Shown here: positions 1 through 8,650 of the stretch, in pieces | Numbering within the stretch: the stretch's first letter is position 1 | Layout of the letters: each line of letters starts with the position of its first letter | Origin: Streptomyces capillispiralis | GTDB taxonomy: Bacteria > Actinomycetota > Actinomycetes > Streptomycetales > Streptomycetaceae | Assembly (NCBI RefSeq): GCF_007829875.1 | Contig: NZ_VIWV01000001.1 | Span: forward strand, 7,576,001 to 7,640,000 | Direction: 5' to 3' | DNA: 64,000 nt | Translations under genes and position numbers: made by a program | The notes under the pieces: model-generated | What the model was told of the DNA's origin: nothing | The model's database searches: none | The model's input: only the letters and a program-made list of their open reading frames with translations

Positions 1-893
1 GGCGGATCGGGCACGTACCGCGCGATGTCGTGCTCCCGGCAGACCACCTCGTGCCGCAGCGACTCGGTGAGCGGCCGGGCGATGCCCGCCGGCACCGGGG
101 TGACCAGGCCCACCCAGTGACTGGACAGGCCCGGCGTGAGCACCGGCACCGGCACGATCACACGCCGCGCGAGCCCGGCGACGGCCGCGTACCGCACCAT
201 CATGTCCCGGTAGGTGAGCACGTCGGGACCGCCGATGTCGAAGGCGCGGCTGACGTCCCGCGGCATGCCCGCGCTCCCGACCAGGGCGCGCAGCACGTCG
301 CGCACCGCGACCGGCTGGATCCGGGTGTGCACCCACCGGGGGGTGATCATCACCGGCAGCCGCTCGGTGAGGTGCCGCAGCATCTCGAACGAGGCCGACC
401 CCGACCCGATCACCACCGCCGCGCGCAGCACGGTGGTGGGCACGCCCGAGTCCAGCAGGATCCGGCCCACCTCGGCCCGCGAGCGCAGATGCGGGGAGAG
501 CTCCCGCTCCGGGACGCCCGCGGGGGTGAGTCCACCGAGGTACACGACGCGCCGTACGCCCGCCGCGCGCGCCCGCTCCCCGAAGGCGTGCGCCGCCCGG
601 CGGTCCGTCTCCTCGAAGTCGCGGCCCGTGCCCAGCGCGTGCACCAGGTAGTACGCCACGTCCACCCCGTCCAGCGCCGCCGCCACCGACGCGGGATCGG
701 TGACGTCGCCGCGCACCACCTCCGCGCGGCCCGCCCACGGGTGGTCGCGCAGCCGGTCGGGTGAGCGCGCCAGGCAGCGCACCCGGTACCCGGCGTCGAG
801 CAGCTCGGGCACGAGCCGCCCGCCGATGTAGCCCGTCGCTCCGGTCACCAGGCACAGCGGTGCCGGTCCGGTGCCGTCGTCCGGTGTCGTCAC
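1..893 (-). CDS. NAD(P)-binding SDR / NmrA-like oxidoreductase (3' end beyond window)
   Basis: Reading down from a GTG at 893, the product begins with a short acidic tail and then a Rossmann glycine motif (VTGATGYIGG near residue 15), followed by a typical atypical-SDR pattern (VRGDVTDPASV, YYLVHALG, VVYLGGLTP). This matches the NmrA/YbjT group of NAD(P)H-binding proteins, which often carry a C-terminal DUF2867 domain; that part lies outside the window. The start is supported by a GAGGAGG ribosome site (899-905) five bases upstream. The substrate cannot be inferred. About 297 residues are visible and the reading frame is open to base 1. Confidence 0.85.
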   Translation of the reverse strand, partial: MTTPDDGTGPAPLCLVTGATGYIGGRLVPELLDAGYRVRCLARSPDRLRDHPWAGRAEVVRGDVTDPASVAAALDGVDVAYYLVHALGTGRDFEETDRRAAHAFGERARAAGVRRVVYLGGLTPAGVPERELSPHLRSRAEVGRILLDSGVPTTVLRAAVVIGSGSASFEMLRHLTERLPVMITPRWVHTRIQPVAVRDVLRALVGSAGMPRDVSRAFDIGGPDVLTYRDMMVRYAAVAGLARRVIVPVPVLTPGLSSHWVGLVTPVPAGIARPLTESLRHEVVCREHDIARYVPDP

Positions 894-1045
894 GGGGGCC
901 TCCTCGCGTCGCGTGCGCCTGCTCACTCACTCACCTCCTTCCCCACTTTTCCGGTACGTCCCGGAAACGACGGTCCCGCACATGTCCGCGCCCGGCCGGG
1001 GCAGGCGGAACCTACGCAACGCGACGACCGGAGGTGTCCGCCCCC

Positions 1046-1225
1046 ATGAGTACCGTGACCGGAGCGAAGGTGCTGAAGCGGTTCCCCGCGGGTTCCCCGC
1101 GCGGATCGTGGCCGGCGGAGGAGTACGCGGCCCGGCGCCGCGCCGAGGGCGAGCCCGCGACGGTCGTCATGGACCTGAGGTCGGACGCCTTCCTGGTGAT
1201 CGTCACGCCCCGGGACGCCGACTGA
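1046..1225 (+). CDS. Small conserved hypothetical protein (59 aa)
   Basis: The ATG at 1046 is preceded by GGAGGT at 1030-1035. The product is 59 residues, with a basic N-terminus, an SWPAEEYAARRRAEGEP stretch and a C-terminal VVMDLRSDAFLVIV strand pattern. No signal peptide, membrane segment or metal motif is visible. It resembles small soluble proteins often found in Streptomyces, but I cannot assign a function. A longer in-frame reading from 761 would run through the upstream gene's promoter region and is unlikely. Confidence 0.6.
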   Translation: MSTVTGAKVLKRFPAGSPRGSWPAEEYAARRRAEGEPATVVMDLRSDAFLVIVTPRDAD

Positions 1226-1447
1226 CGCACCGCCCGGCGGCACCGACGGCACGGGTGGGCATGACCCCCGAAGCCCGGCGGCACCGACGCGCACCGAGTG
1301 GACCGTACCCCTGAAGTCCGGCGGCGACGTCACCCCCGGCCCCTCGGCGCGCGGACGGTGTCACCTCGCCCGAACGCGGCACGGCCGACGGCTCGGTGAC
1401 CTTCCCGGGCCCTTTCGCGGACCGAACTCCACGGCGGCAAGGCACAG

Positions 1448-1483
1448 TTGACTGGTCTAAACCCTTGACTGGTACAGACCAAA
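1448..1483 (+). promoter_or_regulatory. Two DasR-type dre repeats overlapping the chitinase promoter
   Basis: Two 16-base repeats start 17 bases apart: ACTGGTCTAAACCCTT (1451-1466) and ACTGGTACAGACCAAA (1468-1483). Both resemble the DasR responsive element ACTGGTCTAGACCACT and the direct repeats known upstream of Streptomyces chitinase genes (13/16 and 12/16 matches by eye). TTGACT hexamers at 1448-1453 and 1465-1470 could serve as -35 elements, so a bound repressor would cover the promoter. The rest of the 396-base gap (1226-1621) shows nothing else I can name. Confidence 0.8.
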
Positions 1484-1621
1484 GCGGTTGAGTGTGCTCG
1501 GCACCCCCCACCTCGGCCGCCCCCCACTGCCGTGACCGGTCCCGCCGGCGCGTGCGGGCGAGGCCCCGCCCAGGCGTGTCCTCGCCGGGGAGCGGCCCTG
1601 TTCCGCGAAGGAGTCGATCCC

Positions 1622-2533
1622 TTGTCGAGAAGATCGCCGAGAAGGCGCGTCGCCGCCGTGACCGCCGCCCTCGTCCTCGCCGGCAGCGCCCCCGTGCTGC
1701 TCCCCGCGGCCACCGCCTCCGCTGCCTCCGCCGCCGCGTGCTCCAGCTACCCGAACTGGGTGGCCGGGAAGTGGTACAACGCCGGTGACATCGTGCGCTA
1801 CACCGACGGCAGGGCCTACATCGCCGAGCACGCCAACCCGGGCTACGACCCGATCATCAGCACCTGGTACTGGGAGCCGTACGCCTGCGACAACGGCCCC
1901 GGGACGCCGGTCGGGAACTTCGTGGTGACCGAGGCGCAGTTCAACCAGATGTTCCCGAACCGGAACCCCTTCTACACCTACAGCGGCCTGACCGCCGCCC
2001 TCAGCGCCTACCCCGCCTTCGCCACCACCGGCGGCGACACGATCAAGAAGCAGGAGGCCGCCGCGTTCCTGGCCAACGTCAGCCACGAGACCGGCGGGCT
2101 GGTGCACGTCGTCGAGCAGAACACCGCCAACTACCCGCACTACTGCGACTGGAGTCAGCCCTACGGCTGTCCGGCCGGCCAGGCCGCCTACTACGGGCGC
2201 GGGCCGATCCAGCTGAGCTGGAACTTCAACTACAAGGCGGCGGGCGACGCGCTCGGCATCGACCTGCTCAACAACCCCTGGCTCGTGCAGAACGACTCCG
2301 CCGTCGCCTGGAAGACCGCCCTGTGGTACTGGAACACCCAGTCCGGCCCCGGCACGATGACCCCGCACAACGCCATGGTCAACCAGGCCGGTTTCGGCCA
2401 GACCATCCGCAGCATCAACGGCTCGCTGGAGTGCGACGGCAGGAACCCGGCGCAGGTGCAGAGCCGCGTGACGAAGTACCAGCAGTTCACCCAGATCCTC
2501 GGAACGTCACCCGGCGGCAACCTGTACTGCTGA
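1622..2533 (+). CDS. Secreted family GH19 chitinase with N-terminal chitin-binding module
   Basis: Extracellular endochitinase. From the TTG at 1622 (GAAGGAG at 1607-1613, 8-base spacing) the 303-residue product has an RRSPRRR n-region and an Ala-rich signal peptide ending near residue 38. A small CBM5/12-like module follows (YPNWVAGKWYNAGDIVRY, YWEPYAC), then the GH19 catalytic domain from about residue 100. HETGG supplies the first catalytic Glu, and the Glu nine residues later in VVEQN fits the second. YGRGPIQLSWNFNY is the GH19 signature, and several Cys suggest disulfides. The upstream dre repeats imply N-acetylglucosamine/DasR control. By gene order it may be ChiF-type; this is recall, not shown. 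Confidence 0.95.
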   Translation: MSRRSPRRRVAAVTAALVLAGSAPVLLPAATASAASAAACSSYPNWVAGKWYNAGDIVRYTDGRAYIAEHANPGYDPIISTWYWEPYACDNGPGTPVGNFVVTEAQFNQMFPNRNPFYTYSGLTAALSAYPAFATTGGDTIKKQEAAAFLANVSHETGGLVHVVEQNTANYPHYCDWSQPYGCPAGQAAYYGRGPIQLSWNFNYKAAGDALGIDLLNNPWLVQNDSAVAWKTALWYWNTQSGPGTMTPHNAMVNQAGFGQTIRSINGSLECDGRNPAQVQSRVTKYQQFTQILGTSPGGNLYC

Positions 2534-2587
2534 CGCCCGACCGCGGGGCATGGTGTCATGCACCTGACTTAAAACTCGTCGGGTCCC

Positions 2588-2614
2588 GGCCCGCGCACGG
2601 CAGGTGCGCGGGCC
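2588..2614 (+). terminator. Hairpin between chitinase and PI-PLC genes
   Basis: GGCCCGCGCAC (2588-2598) and its exact complement (2604-2614) form an 11-bp stem with a 5-base loop. It lies 55 bases after the chitinase stop. No T-run follows, which is usual for Streptomyces terminators. It also lies within 30 bases of the next start, so it could act in that leader instead. Confidence 0.6.
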
Positions 2615-2639
2615 CTCCTTCGGACGAAGGGCAACCAGC

Positions 2640-4019
2640 ATGCGCACCCCCCACGCCCTGCTCACCACGACCGTCACGGCCGCCGCGCTGGCCGCGACGG
2701 TCGTGGCCCCCGCACCCGCGGCAGGGGCCGGCACGGTTCCGGCCCCCGGCACGTACTACGTGCAGAGCGCGACGACCGGGCTGAACGCCGCGGACGCCGC
2801 CGGCGCCGTCGAGCAGCACAGACCGCGCGGTGACGAGGACCACCAGCAGTGGACCCTGCGCGCCGACGGCGCGTCGCACCTCCTGGAGAACACCGACAGC
2901 CCCGGCACCTGCCTCGGCCGCGCCGGCGACCAGGCCCGCACCGTCGCCTGCACGACCCCGGAGGCGCGCTGGGCGATCACCCCCGCCGGCCCCGACCGGT
3001 TCACGCTCGCCGCCCCCGGCACCGACCGCCGCCTCACCGTCGCCCCGAAACCCGCCGGGGCCAACCACCCCGCCCCGCTCGCCGTCGGCACCGGCACGGG
3101 CGACCTCGCCACCTGGTACCTCACTCCGGTCGTCCCGGTCACACGGCCCATGCCGCCACAGGACACCCGCACCCTGGACCAGGTCACCTTCCTCACCGCC
3201 CACAACGCCTACGCCAACGGCGTCGACGGCGGTTTCGCCCCGCCCTTCGTCAATCTCTTCCCCAACCAGAACCGCGGCATCGAACGCCAACTCGCCGACG
3301 GCGTCCGCGGTTTCATGCTCGACATCCACCAGACCCCGGACGGCGCGATCCTCTGCCACAACAGCTGCACCCTGGTCAGCCGGCCCGTCGCCCTGTGGGT
3401 CGACCTCCAGCGGATGGTCGACTTCCTGCGGTCCCACCCCGACCAGTTCGTCACCGTCTTCCTCGAGGACTACGTCGACCCGGGCGTCCTGCGCGCCGAA
3501 CTCGCGCGTGTGCAGGGCCTGTCGGACGTGCTCTACCGCCCCGACCGCAGCGGAGTGCGGGAGAACGGCTGGCCCACCATGGGGCAGCTGGCCGCCGCCG
3601 GACAGCGACTGCTGATCTTCACCGACCACAGCCGCGCCGCCGACCAGTCCGCCGGACTGACCCGGGACAGCTTCGGCGTGATGTACCAGCGGGAGTGGAC
3701 CGTCGAGAACCACTGGTCGATGGGTCCGGGCGTCGGCGCCTCGGACTGGTCCTGCTACAGCCGCTGGTACGACGCGAACACCAACATCCCGCTGACCCGC
3801 ACCGAGCCCGGGTTCCGCCCGCTGTTCGTCATGAACCACTTCCGGGACACCCCGACCGCCGGCACGGCCGGCACGGACAACGGCAAACTCGCCGACCGCG
3901 CCCGCCGCTTCTGCCAGCCCGCCGCCCGCAAGAAGCCCACCTACCTCGCCGTGGACCGCTACGACCTCGGCGACCCGGCGGCCGCCGTGACCGCCCTCAA
4001 CACCTACACCCTCCCGTAA
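2640..4019 (+). CDS. Secreted PI-PLC X-domain protein with N-terminal lectin-like region
   Basis: The 459-residue product starts at the ATG at 2640 (GAAGG at 2626-2630). A GTG at 2604 would place extra residues before the signal peptide. An Ala-rich signal peptide ends near APAAGAG. Residues of about 35-160 form a ricin/beta-trefoil-like segment (YYVQSATTGLNAAD, QQWTLRADG, DSPGTCLGRAGDQ, WYL). The PI-PLC X domain follows from TLDQVTFLTAHNAY, with the two expected catalytic His in TAHNAY and ILCHNSC and the DIHQTPDG strand. Family members cleave phosphoinositide or glycerophosphodiester head groups; the natural substrate is unknown. Secretion and position after a chitinase suggest an exported hydrolase. 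Confidence 0.9.
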   Translation: MRTPHALLTTTVTAAALAATVVAPAPAAGAGTVPAPGTYYVQSATTGLNAADAAGAVEQHRPRGDEDHQQWTLRADGASHLLENTDSPGTCLGRAGDQARTVACTTPEARWAITPAGPDRFTLAAPGTDRRLTVAPKPAGANHPAPLAVGTGTGDLATWYLTPVVPVTRPMPPQDTRTLDQVTFLTAHNAYANGVDGGFAPPFVNLFPNQNRGIERQLADGVRGFMLDIHQTPDGAILCHNSCTLVSRPVALWVDLQRMVDFLRSHPDQFVTVFLEDYVDPGVLRAELARVQGLSDVLYRPDRSGVRENGWPTMGQLAAAGQRLLIFTDHSRAADQSAGLTRDSFGVMYQREWTVENHWSMGPGVGASDWSCYSRWYDANTNIPLTRTEPGFRPLFVMNHFRDTPTAGTAGTDNGKLADRARRFCQPAARKKPTYLAVDRYDLGDPAAAVTALNTYTLP

Positions 4020-4041
4020 GGCCCCCGGCCCGGCGGCGGTC

Positions 4042-4070
4042 GTGCCCGGCCCCCGCGCCGGGGCCGGCAC
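4042..4070 (+). terminator. GC-rich hairpin after the PI-PLC gene
   Basis: A strong stem GTGCC(c)GGCCCC / GGGGCCGGCAC starts 22 bases after the stop, with one bulged base and a short GCG-containing loop. Its position makes it the likely terminator. The rest of the gap to 4199 shows only GC-rich low-information sequence. Confidence 0.6.
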
Positions 4071-4199
4071 GTCCCCGCCGCCCCCGGTACCGGCGCCCCC
4101 CGCCTCATGGGCGACGTGGCCGCCGGCGCCCCGCGCCTCGGCGCCGCCGGACCCGGCCGGCCGGACGGGACGCGCTGAACAGGAGACCGCCGAGCGGGG

Positions 4200-4228
4200 T
4201 TGGCGACCCGGTGGTTTTACGTATAACC
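4200..4228 (+). promoter_or_regulatory. Promoter with palindromic -10 region before the VOC gene
   Basis: TTGGCG (4200-4205), 16 bases, then TATAAC (4222-4227) resembles a HrdB-type promoter. The -10 lies inside a near-perfect palindrome, GGTTTTACGTATAACC (4213-4228), which is symmetric except for one base pair. A repressor bound there would block transcription. The binding protein is unknown. Confidence 0.55.
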
Positions 4229-4259
4229 TCTCCCGTCAATCCCCCTTCGAGAGGTCACG

Positions 4260-4652
4260 ATGAGCCGTATCGCCCTGGTCACCCTCGTCGTCGACGACTA
4301 CGACGAGGCGATCCGCTTCTACACCGAGGCCCTCGGCTTCCGGCTCGCCGAGGACGCGCCCCGCCCCGACGGCGGCCGCTGGGTCGTCGTGGAACCGGAC
4401 GCCGGGCACACCGGGGCGGCCCTGCTGCTCGCCCGTGCCAAGGGGGAGGCGCAGCGCGCCCGCGTCGGCGACCAGACCGGCGGGCGCGTCGGCTTCTTCC
4501 TGCACACCGACGACTTCGCTCGCGACCACGCGCGCATGACCGCCGCCGGCGTGACCTTCCTGGAGGAGCCGCGCCACGAGCCGTACGGCTCCGTCGCCGT
4601 CTTCCAGGACCTGTACGGCAACCGCTGGGACCTGCTCCAGCCCGCCGACTGA
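4260..4652 (+). CDS. VOC superfamily (glyoxalase/dioxygenase-like) protein
   Basis: A 130-residue single-module VOC protein with the two expected beta-alpha-beta-beta-beta halves: RIALVTLVVDDYDEAIRFYTEALGF at the N-terminus, and GVTFLEEPRHEPYGSVAVFQDLYGNRWDLLQP at the C-terminus, where the QDLYGNRWDL signature closes the fold. A GAGAGG ribosome site precedes the ATG at 4260. Candidate metal ligands include Glu in VVVEPD and the C-terminal region, but the substrate cannot be predicted. It lies 47 bases before add and is probably co-transcribed from the palindromic promoter upstream. Confidence 0.85.
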   Translation: MSRIALVTLVVDDYDEAIRFYTEALGFRLAEDAPRPDGGRWVVVEPDAGHTGAALLLARAKGEAQRARVGDQTGGRVGFFLHTDDFARDHARMTAAGVTFLEEPRHEPYGSVAVFQDLYGNRWDLLQPAD

Positions 4653-4699
4653 CCCCGCACCCCACGATCACGATCCGAGCACCGAGGAACGCACCACCC

Positions 4700-5797
4700 A
4701 TGACCGCGCCCCGCATCGACGCCGACACCCTCCGCCGGCTGCCCAAGGCCGTGCTGCACGACCACCTCGACGGCGGACTGCGTCCCGCCACCCTGGTGGA
4801 ACTCGCGGACACGGTCGGCCACACCCTGCCCACCACCGACCCCGACGCGCTCGCCGCCTGGTACGTCGAGGCGGCCGGCTCCGGCGACCTGGTCCGCTAC
4901 ATAGGCACCTTCGAGCACACCCTCGCCGTGATGCAGACCCGCGAGGGCCTGCTGCGCACCGCCGAGGAGTACGTGCTCGACCTGGCCGCCGACGGAGTCG
5001 TCTACGGCGAGGTCCGCTACGCGCCGGAACTGATGACCCGGGGCGGGCTGACCCTCCCCGAGGTCGTCGAGGCCGTGCAGGAGGGGCTCGCGGCCGGCAT
5101 GGCCAAGGCGGCCGCCGCCGGGACTCCGGTGCGGGTCGGGACGCTGCTCTGCGGCATGCGCATGTTCGACCGGACGCGGGAGATCGCCGACCTGGTCGTG
5201 GCGTTCCGGGACGCCGGTGTCGTCGGCTTCGACATCGCCGGCGCCGAGGACGGCTTCCCGCCCGCCGACCACCTGGCCGCCTTCACGTACCTGCGCGGCG
5301 AGAACGTGCCCTTCACCATCCACGCCGGTGAGGCGCACGGGCTGCCCAGCATCCACCAGGCCCTCCAGGTGTGCGGCGCCCAGCGCATCGGCCACGGCGT
5401 GCGCATCACCGACGACATCCCCGACCTCGGGGCCGGCAAGCTCGGCCGGCTCGCCGGCTGGGTCCGCGACCGCCGGATCGCCCTGGAGATGTGCCCCACC
5501 TCCAACCTCCAGACCGGCGCCGCCGACTCGATCGCCGGGCACCCGATCACCGCGCTCAAGGACCTCGGCTTCCGCGTCACCCTCAACACCGACAACCGCC
5601 TCGTCTCGGGCACCACCATGACCCGGGAGATGTCCCTGCTCGTCGAGCAGGCCGGCTGGACCGTCGAGGACCTGCGCACGGTCACGGTGAACGCGGTGAA
5701 GAGCGCCTTCCTGCCGTTCGACGAGCGCAACGCCCTCCTCCGGGACGTCGTGCTGCCGGGCTACACGTCCGTGCTCCGAACCAGCCCCCGCGCATAG
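4700..5797 (+). CDS. add: Adenosine deaminase
   Basis: 365 residues, the normal family length. It deaminates adenosine and deoxyadenosine to inosine in purine salvage. Zinc-site motif HDHLDG is near residue 20; HAGEAHG (near residue 213) gives a zinc His and the catalytic Glu; RIGHGVR and a TLNTDN motif (usually NTDDP in this family) supply the remaining active-site residues. Start ATG at 4700 has a weak GAGGAA site. The last 37 bases overlap the convergent DinB-like gene, so the two 3' ends form an antisense pair without a terminator between them. Confidence 0.95.
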   Translation: MTAPRIDADTLRRLPKAVLHDHLDGGLRPATLVELADTVGHTLPTTDPDALAAWYVEAAGSGDLVRYIGTFEHTLAVMQTREGLLRTAEEYVLDLAADGVVYGEVRYAPELMTRGGLTLPEVVEAVQEGLAAGMAKAAAAGTPVRVGTLLCGMRMFDRTREIADLVVAFRDAGVVGFDIAGAEDGFPPADHLAAFTYLRGENVPFTIHAGEAHGLPSIHQALQVCGAQRIGHGVRITDDIPDLGAGKLGRLAGWVRDRRIALEMCPTSNLQTGAADSIAGHPITALKDLGFRVTLNTDNRLVSGTTMTREMSLLVEQAGWTVEDLRTVTVNAVKSAFLPFDERNALLRDVVLPGYTSVLRTSPRA

Positions 5798-6276
5798 GCG
5801 GCCTGTCCGACGTGCTGGAGGTCGTCGGACAGGACGCTGACCAGCCGCACGCCCAGCGTCACCGGAGGGTCCCAGCCCTCGTCCACGACGCGCTCCAGGT
5901 CCTTCGCGGCCAGGGCGCGCAGGGCGCCGAGGGTCTGGGCATGGACCGCGTCGTGGTAGCCGGTCAGCAGCTCGCCCGCGTCGACCCGCACCTTGGCGAC
6001 CTTCGCCGAGGTGTGGCCGTACCCGGTGTCGTGGCGGGGCAGGCCGAGACCGAGGCGGCCCGCCCAGCCCTCGGCGAGCCACACCTGGTCGAGTCCGAAG
6101 GCGTCGGCGACGTGGTCGTCCTGGACCCGGGTGAGGTGCCAGACCAGCCAGGCGACGGAGTTCGCGGCGGGGCCGGGCCGGGCGTTCAGCCCGTCGGGGC
6201 CGAGGCCCTCGACGGCGGCGTGGACCTCTTCCCGGACGCGGCCGAAGCCGTCGATGAGGATGTCCTTGGCATGCAT
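5761..6276 (-). CDS. DinB-family (DUF664/mycothiol S-transferase-like) protein
   Basis: 171 residues from the ATG at 6276 (MHAKDILIDGF), preceded by GAGGGTGG; an upstream in-frame ATG at 6294 is less well placed. The pattern is that of the DinB/YfiT four-helix fold: SVAWLVWHLTRVQDDHVAD gives the first His-containing metal motif, and DDLQHVGQAAYARGL gives the C-terminal His. Relatives are metal-dependent thiol transferases or of unknown role. It is convergent with add and overlaps it by 37 bases. Confidence 0.85.
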   Translation of the reverse strand: MHAKDILIDGFGRVREEVHAAVEGLGPDGLNARPGPAANSVAWLVWHLTRVQDDHVADAFGLDQVWLAEGWAGRLGLGLPRHDTGYGHTSAKVAKVRVDAGELLTGYHDAVHAQTLGALRALAAKDLERVVDEGWDPPVTLGVRLVSVLSDDLQHVGQAAYARGLVRSTDV

Positions 6277-6303
6277 GGTTCCACCCTCGCGCATCCGGGC
6301 CCC

Positions 6304-7188
6304 TCACGCGCCCCCGTGGTCCAGCAGCGCCATCAGCGCCCGGGCCGCCGGACTGATCGCCCGCGGTGACGGCACCAGGGCCACCGTCTCGTACGCCGCG
6401 TCGGCCGTGTCCTTCAGGGGCAGCGCGGTGAGCGCCTCGCGCTTGTGCCGGAAGTGCCGCGGCACCACGGCGACGCCCAGGTTCTCGTCGACCAGGTCGA
6501 GCAGGCTGTGCACGTCGTTCACCTCCAGCGCCACCGTGCGCCGTACGCCCGCGGCGGCGAAGGCGGCGTCGGTCGCGCGGCGCGGACCCCAGTCGGGGTG
6601 GAAGTCGACGAACACCTCCTCGCCCAGGTCACGCGGTGTGACCGGCGCCCCGGCCCGCGCGAGCGGGTGGCCGGGATGGCACAGCACGGTCATCGGCTCG
6701 CTGGTGAGCGGCACGCACCGCAGCTGCTCCGGGTCCGCCTCCGTGCGGTAGGCGAAGGCCAGGTCCAGCCGTCCCGCCGCGACCTCCTCGGCCAGCGCCG
6801 CCGACCCCCACTGCCGCAGCCGGATCTCCACGTCCGGGTGCCGCCGCCGGAACGCCGCGAGCAGCTCCGCCACGTGCACCCCGGCGATGCACTGCTCCGA
6901 GCCGACCGCCAGGGTGCCGCGCAGGACGCCCTGCACCGCCGCCACCGCCTCGTGCGCAGCCCGCACCTGTGCCAGGATGCGCTCGGCCTCCGCCAGCAGC
7001 GCCCGCCCGGCCTCGGTGAGGGTCACCCTGCGGGTCGTCCGCACGAACAGCGGCGTCTGCAGCTCGCGCTCCAGGGCCCGGATGGACGCGGACAGGCCCG
7101 ACTGGGAGACCATCAGCCGTTCCGCCGCGCGGGTGAAGTGCTGGTCCTCGGCGACGGCGACGAAGTGCTGGAGGTGACGCAGTTCCAT
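6304..7188 (-). CDS. LysR-family transcriptional regulator
   Basis: 294 residues. Classic LTTR N-terminal winged helix (MELRHLQHFVAVAEDQHFTRAAERL, then SQSGLSASIRALE and LTEAGRALLAEA) and a periplasmic-binding-protein-like effector domain from about residue 90 (GTLAVGSEQCIAGV, VTPRDLGEEVFVD). It is divergent from an aldo-keto reductase with a 125-base gap that carries an ATCCG-N11-CGGAT inverted repeat, so this neighbour is the likely target together with the regulator itself. The effector is unknown. Confidence 0.92.
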   Translation of the reverse strand: MELRHLQHFVAVAEDQHFTRAAERLMVSQSGLSASIRALERELQTPLFVRTTRRVTLTEAGRALLAEAERILAQVRAAHEAVAAVQGVLRGTLAVGSEQCIAGVHVAELLAAFRRRHPDVEIRLRQWGSAALAEEVAAGRLDLAFAYRTEADPEQLRCVPLTSEPMTVLCHPGHPLARAGAPVTPRDLGEEVFVDFHPDWGPRRATDAAFAAAGVRRTVALEVNDVHSLLDLVDENLGVAVVPRHFRHKREALTALPLKDTADAAYETVALVPSPRAISPAARALMALLDHGGA

Positions 7189-7201
7189 GATTGAGAAGCG
7201 T

Positions 7202-7222
7202 ATCCGCTGAATTCCATCGGAT
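7202..7222. promoter_or_regulatory. LTTR-box-like inverted repeat
   Basis: ATCCG (7202-7206), 11 bases, CGGAT (7218-7222): the dyad spacing expected of a LysR-type box. It lies 14 bases from the LysR start and about 90 bases before the aldo-keto reductase start, which fits a shared autoregulatory and activation site. Confidence 0.6.
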
Positions 7223-7313
7223 TCTTCTGTTGGACCACTGCCCGCAGGTCACGACAGAGTGGACCAGCGGTTCAACGGAACCGCCAAGACGTGTGCCAAC
7301 CTCTGGAGTCGCG

Positions 7314-8306
<993 letters not shown>

Positions 8307-8311
8307 CCCCG

Positions 8312-8395
8312 CGGACGACGCCGGGGGTCACGCCTCCCTCGGGCACCCGGTCCGGAAGCCGTCCACGGCACGGACCGGGCTCCCGGCGTCGTCCG
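8312..8395 (+). terminator. Nested three-stem inverted-repeat element after the aldo-keto reductase
   Basis: Starting 6 bases after the stop: an outer 14-bp perfect stem (8312-8325 with 8382-8395), a middle 9-bp perfect stem CCCGGTCCG/CGGACCGGG (8346-8354 with 8371-8379) and an inner GCCGT/ACGGC hairpin (8358-8369). A 20-base bulge separates the outer and middle stems on one side only. It may be an elaborate terminator or the 3' end of a stable RNA. Confidence 0.55.
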
Positions 8396-8500
8396 TGAGC
8401 ACGTCCGGTCCGGCGGCCGGAGGCGAACCGTCCGCCCCTCGCGCACACCCCGCACCGTTTTCGGCCAGGCCCGGCCGTGAATATGCCAGGAGACTGGCCG

Positions 8501-8523
8501 GAAACACATGGTGACAGTGTTTC
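8501..8523. promoter_or_regulatory. Inverted repeat upstream of the TTA-containing gene
   Basis: GAAACAC (8501-8507) and GTGTTTC (8517-8523) form a perfect 7-bp dyad with a 9-base gap, in an AT-richer patch about 130 bases before the 8651 start. Its placement suits an operator or upstream activator site. Nothing else is evident in the 8396-8650 gap. Confidence 0.5.
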
Positions 8524-8650
8524 AGCGGTGAACATACTCGACAGCGAGAGCGCTTCACACCGCGCGACGGCGCCCTCACGCACAGCACGCGCGCCACGGA
8601 CGGGCAGCCGGCCCGTCTCGACAGGCGGGCAACGCAGCGGGGGAGGGAAC

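Noticed and set aside
1305..1310. GTACCC (GGGTAC on the minus strand) as a SigB-type -10
   Set aside because: No GNNT element at 14-16 bases and no gene starting suitably downstream.
2849..5797. Open frame of 982 codons spanning the PI-PLC, VOC and adenosine deaminase region
   Set aside because: Only its last 365 codons (from 4700) read as a real protein. The rest is an Arg/Pro-rich shadow of the PI-PLC and VOC genes.
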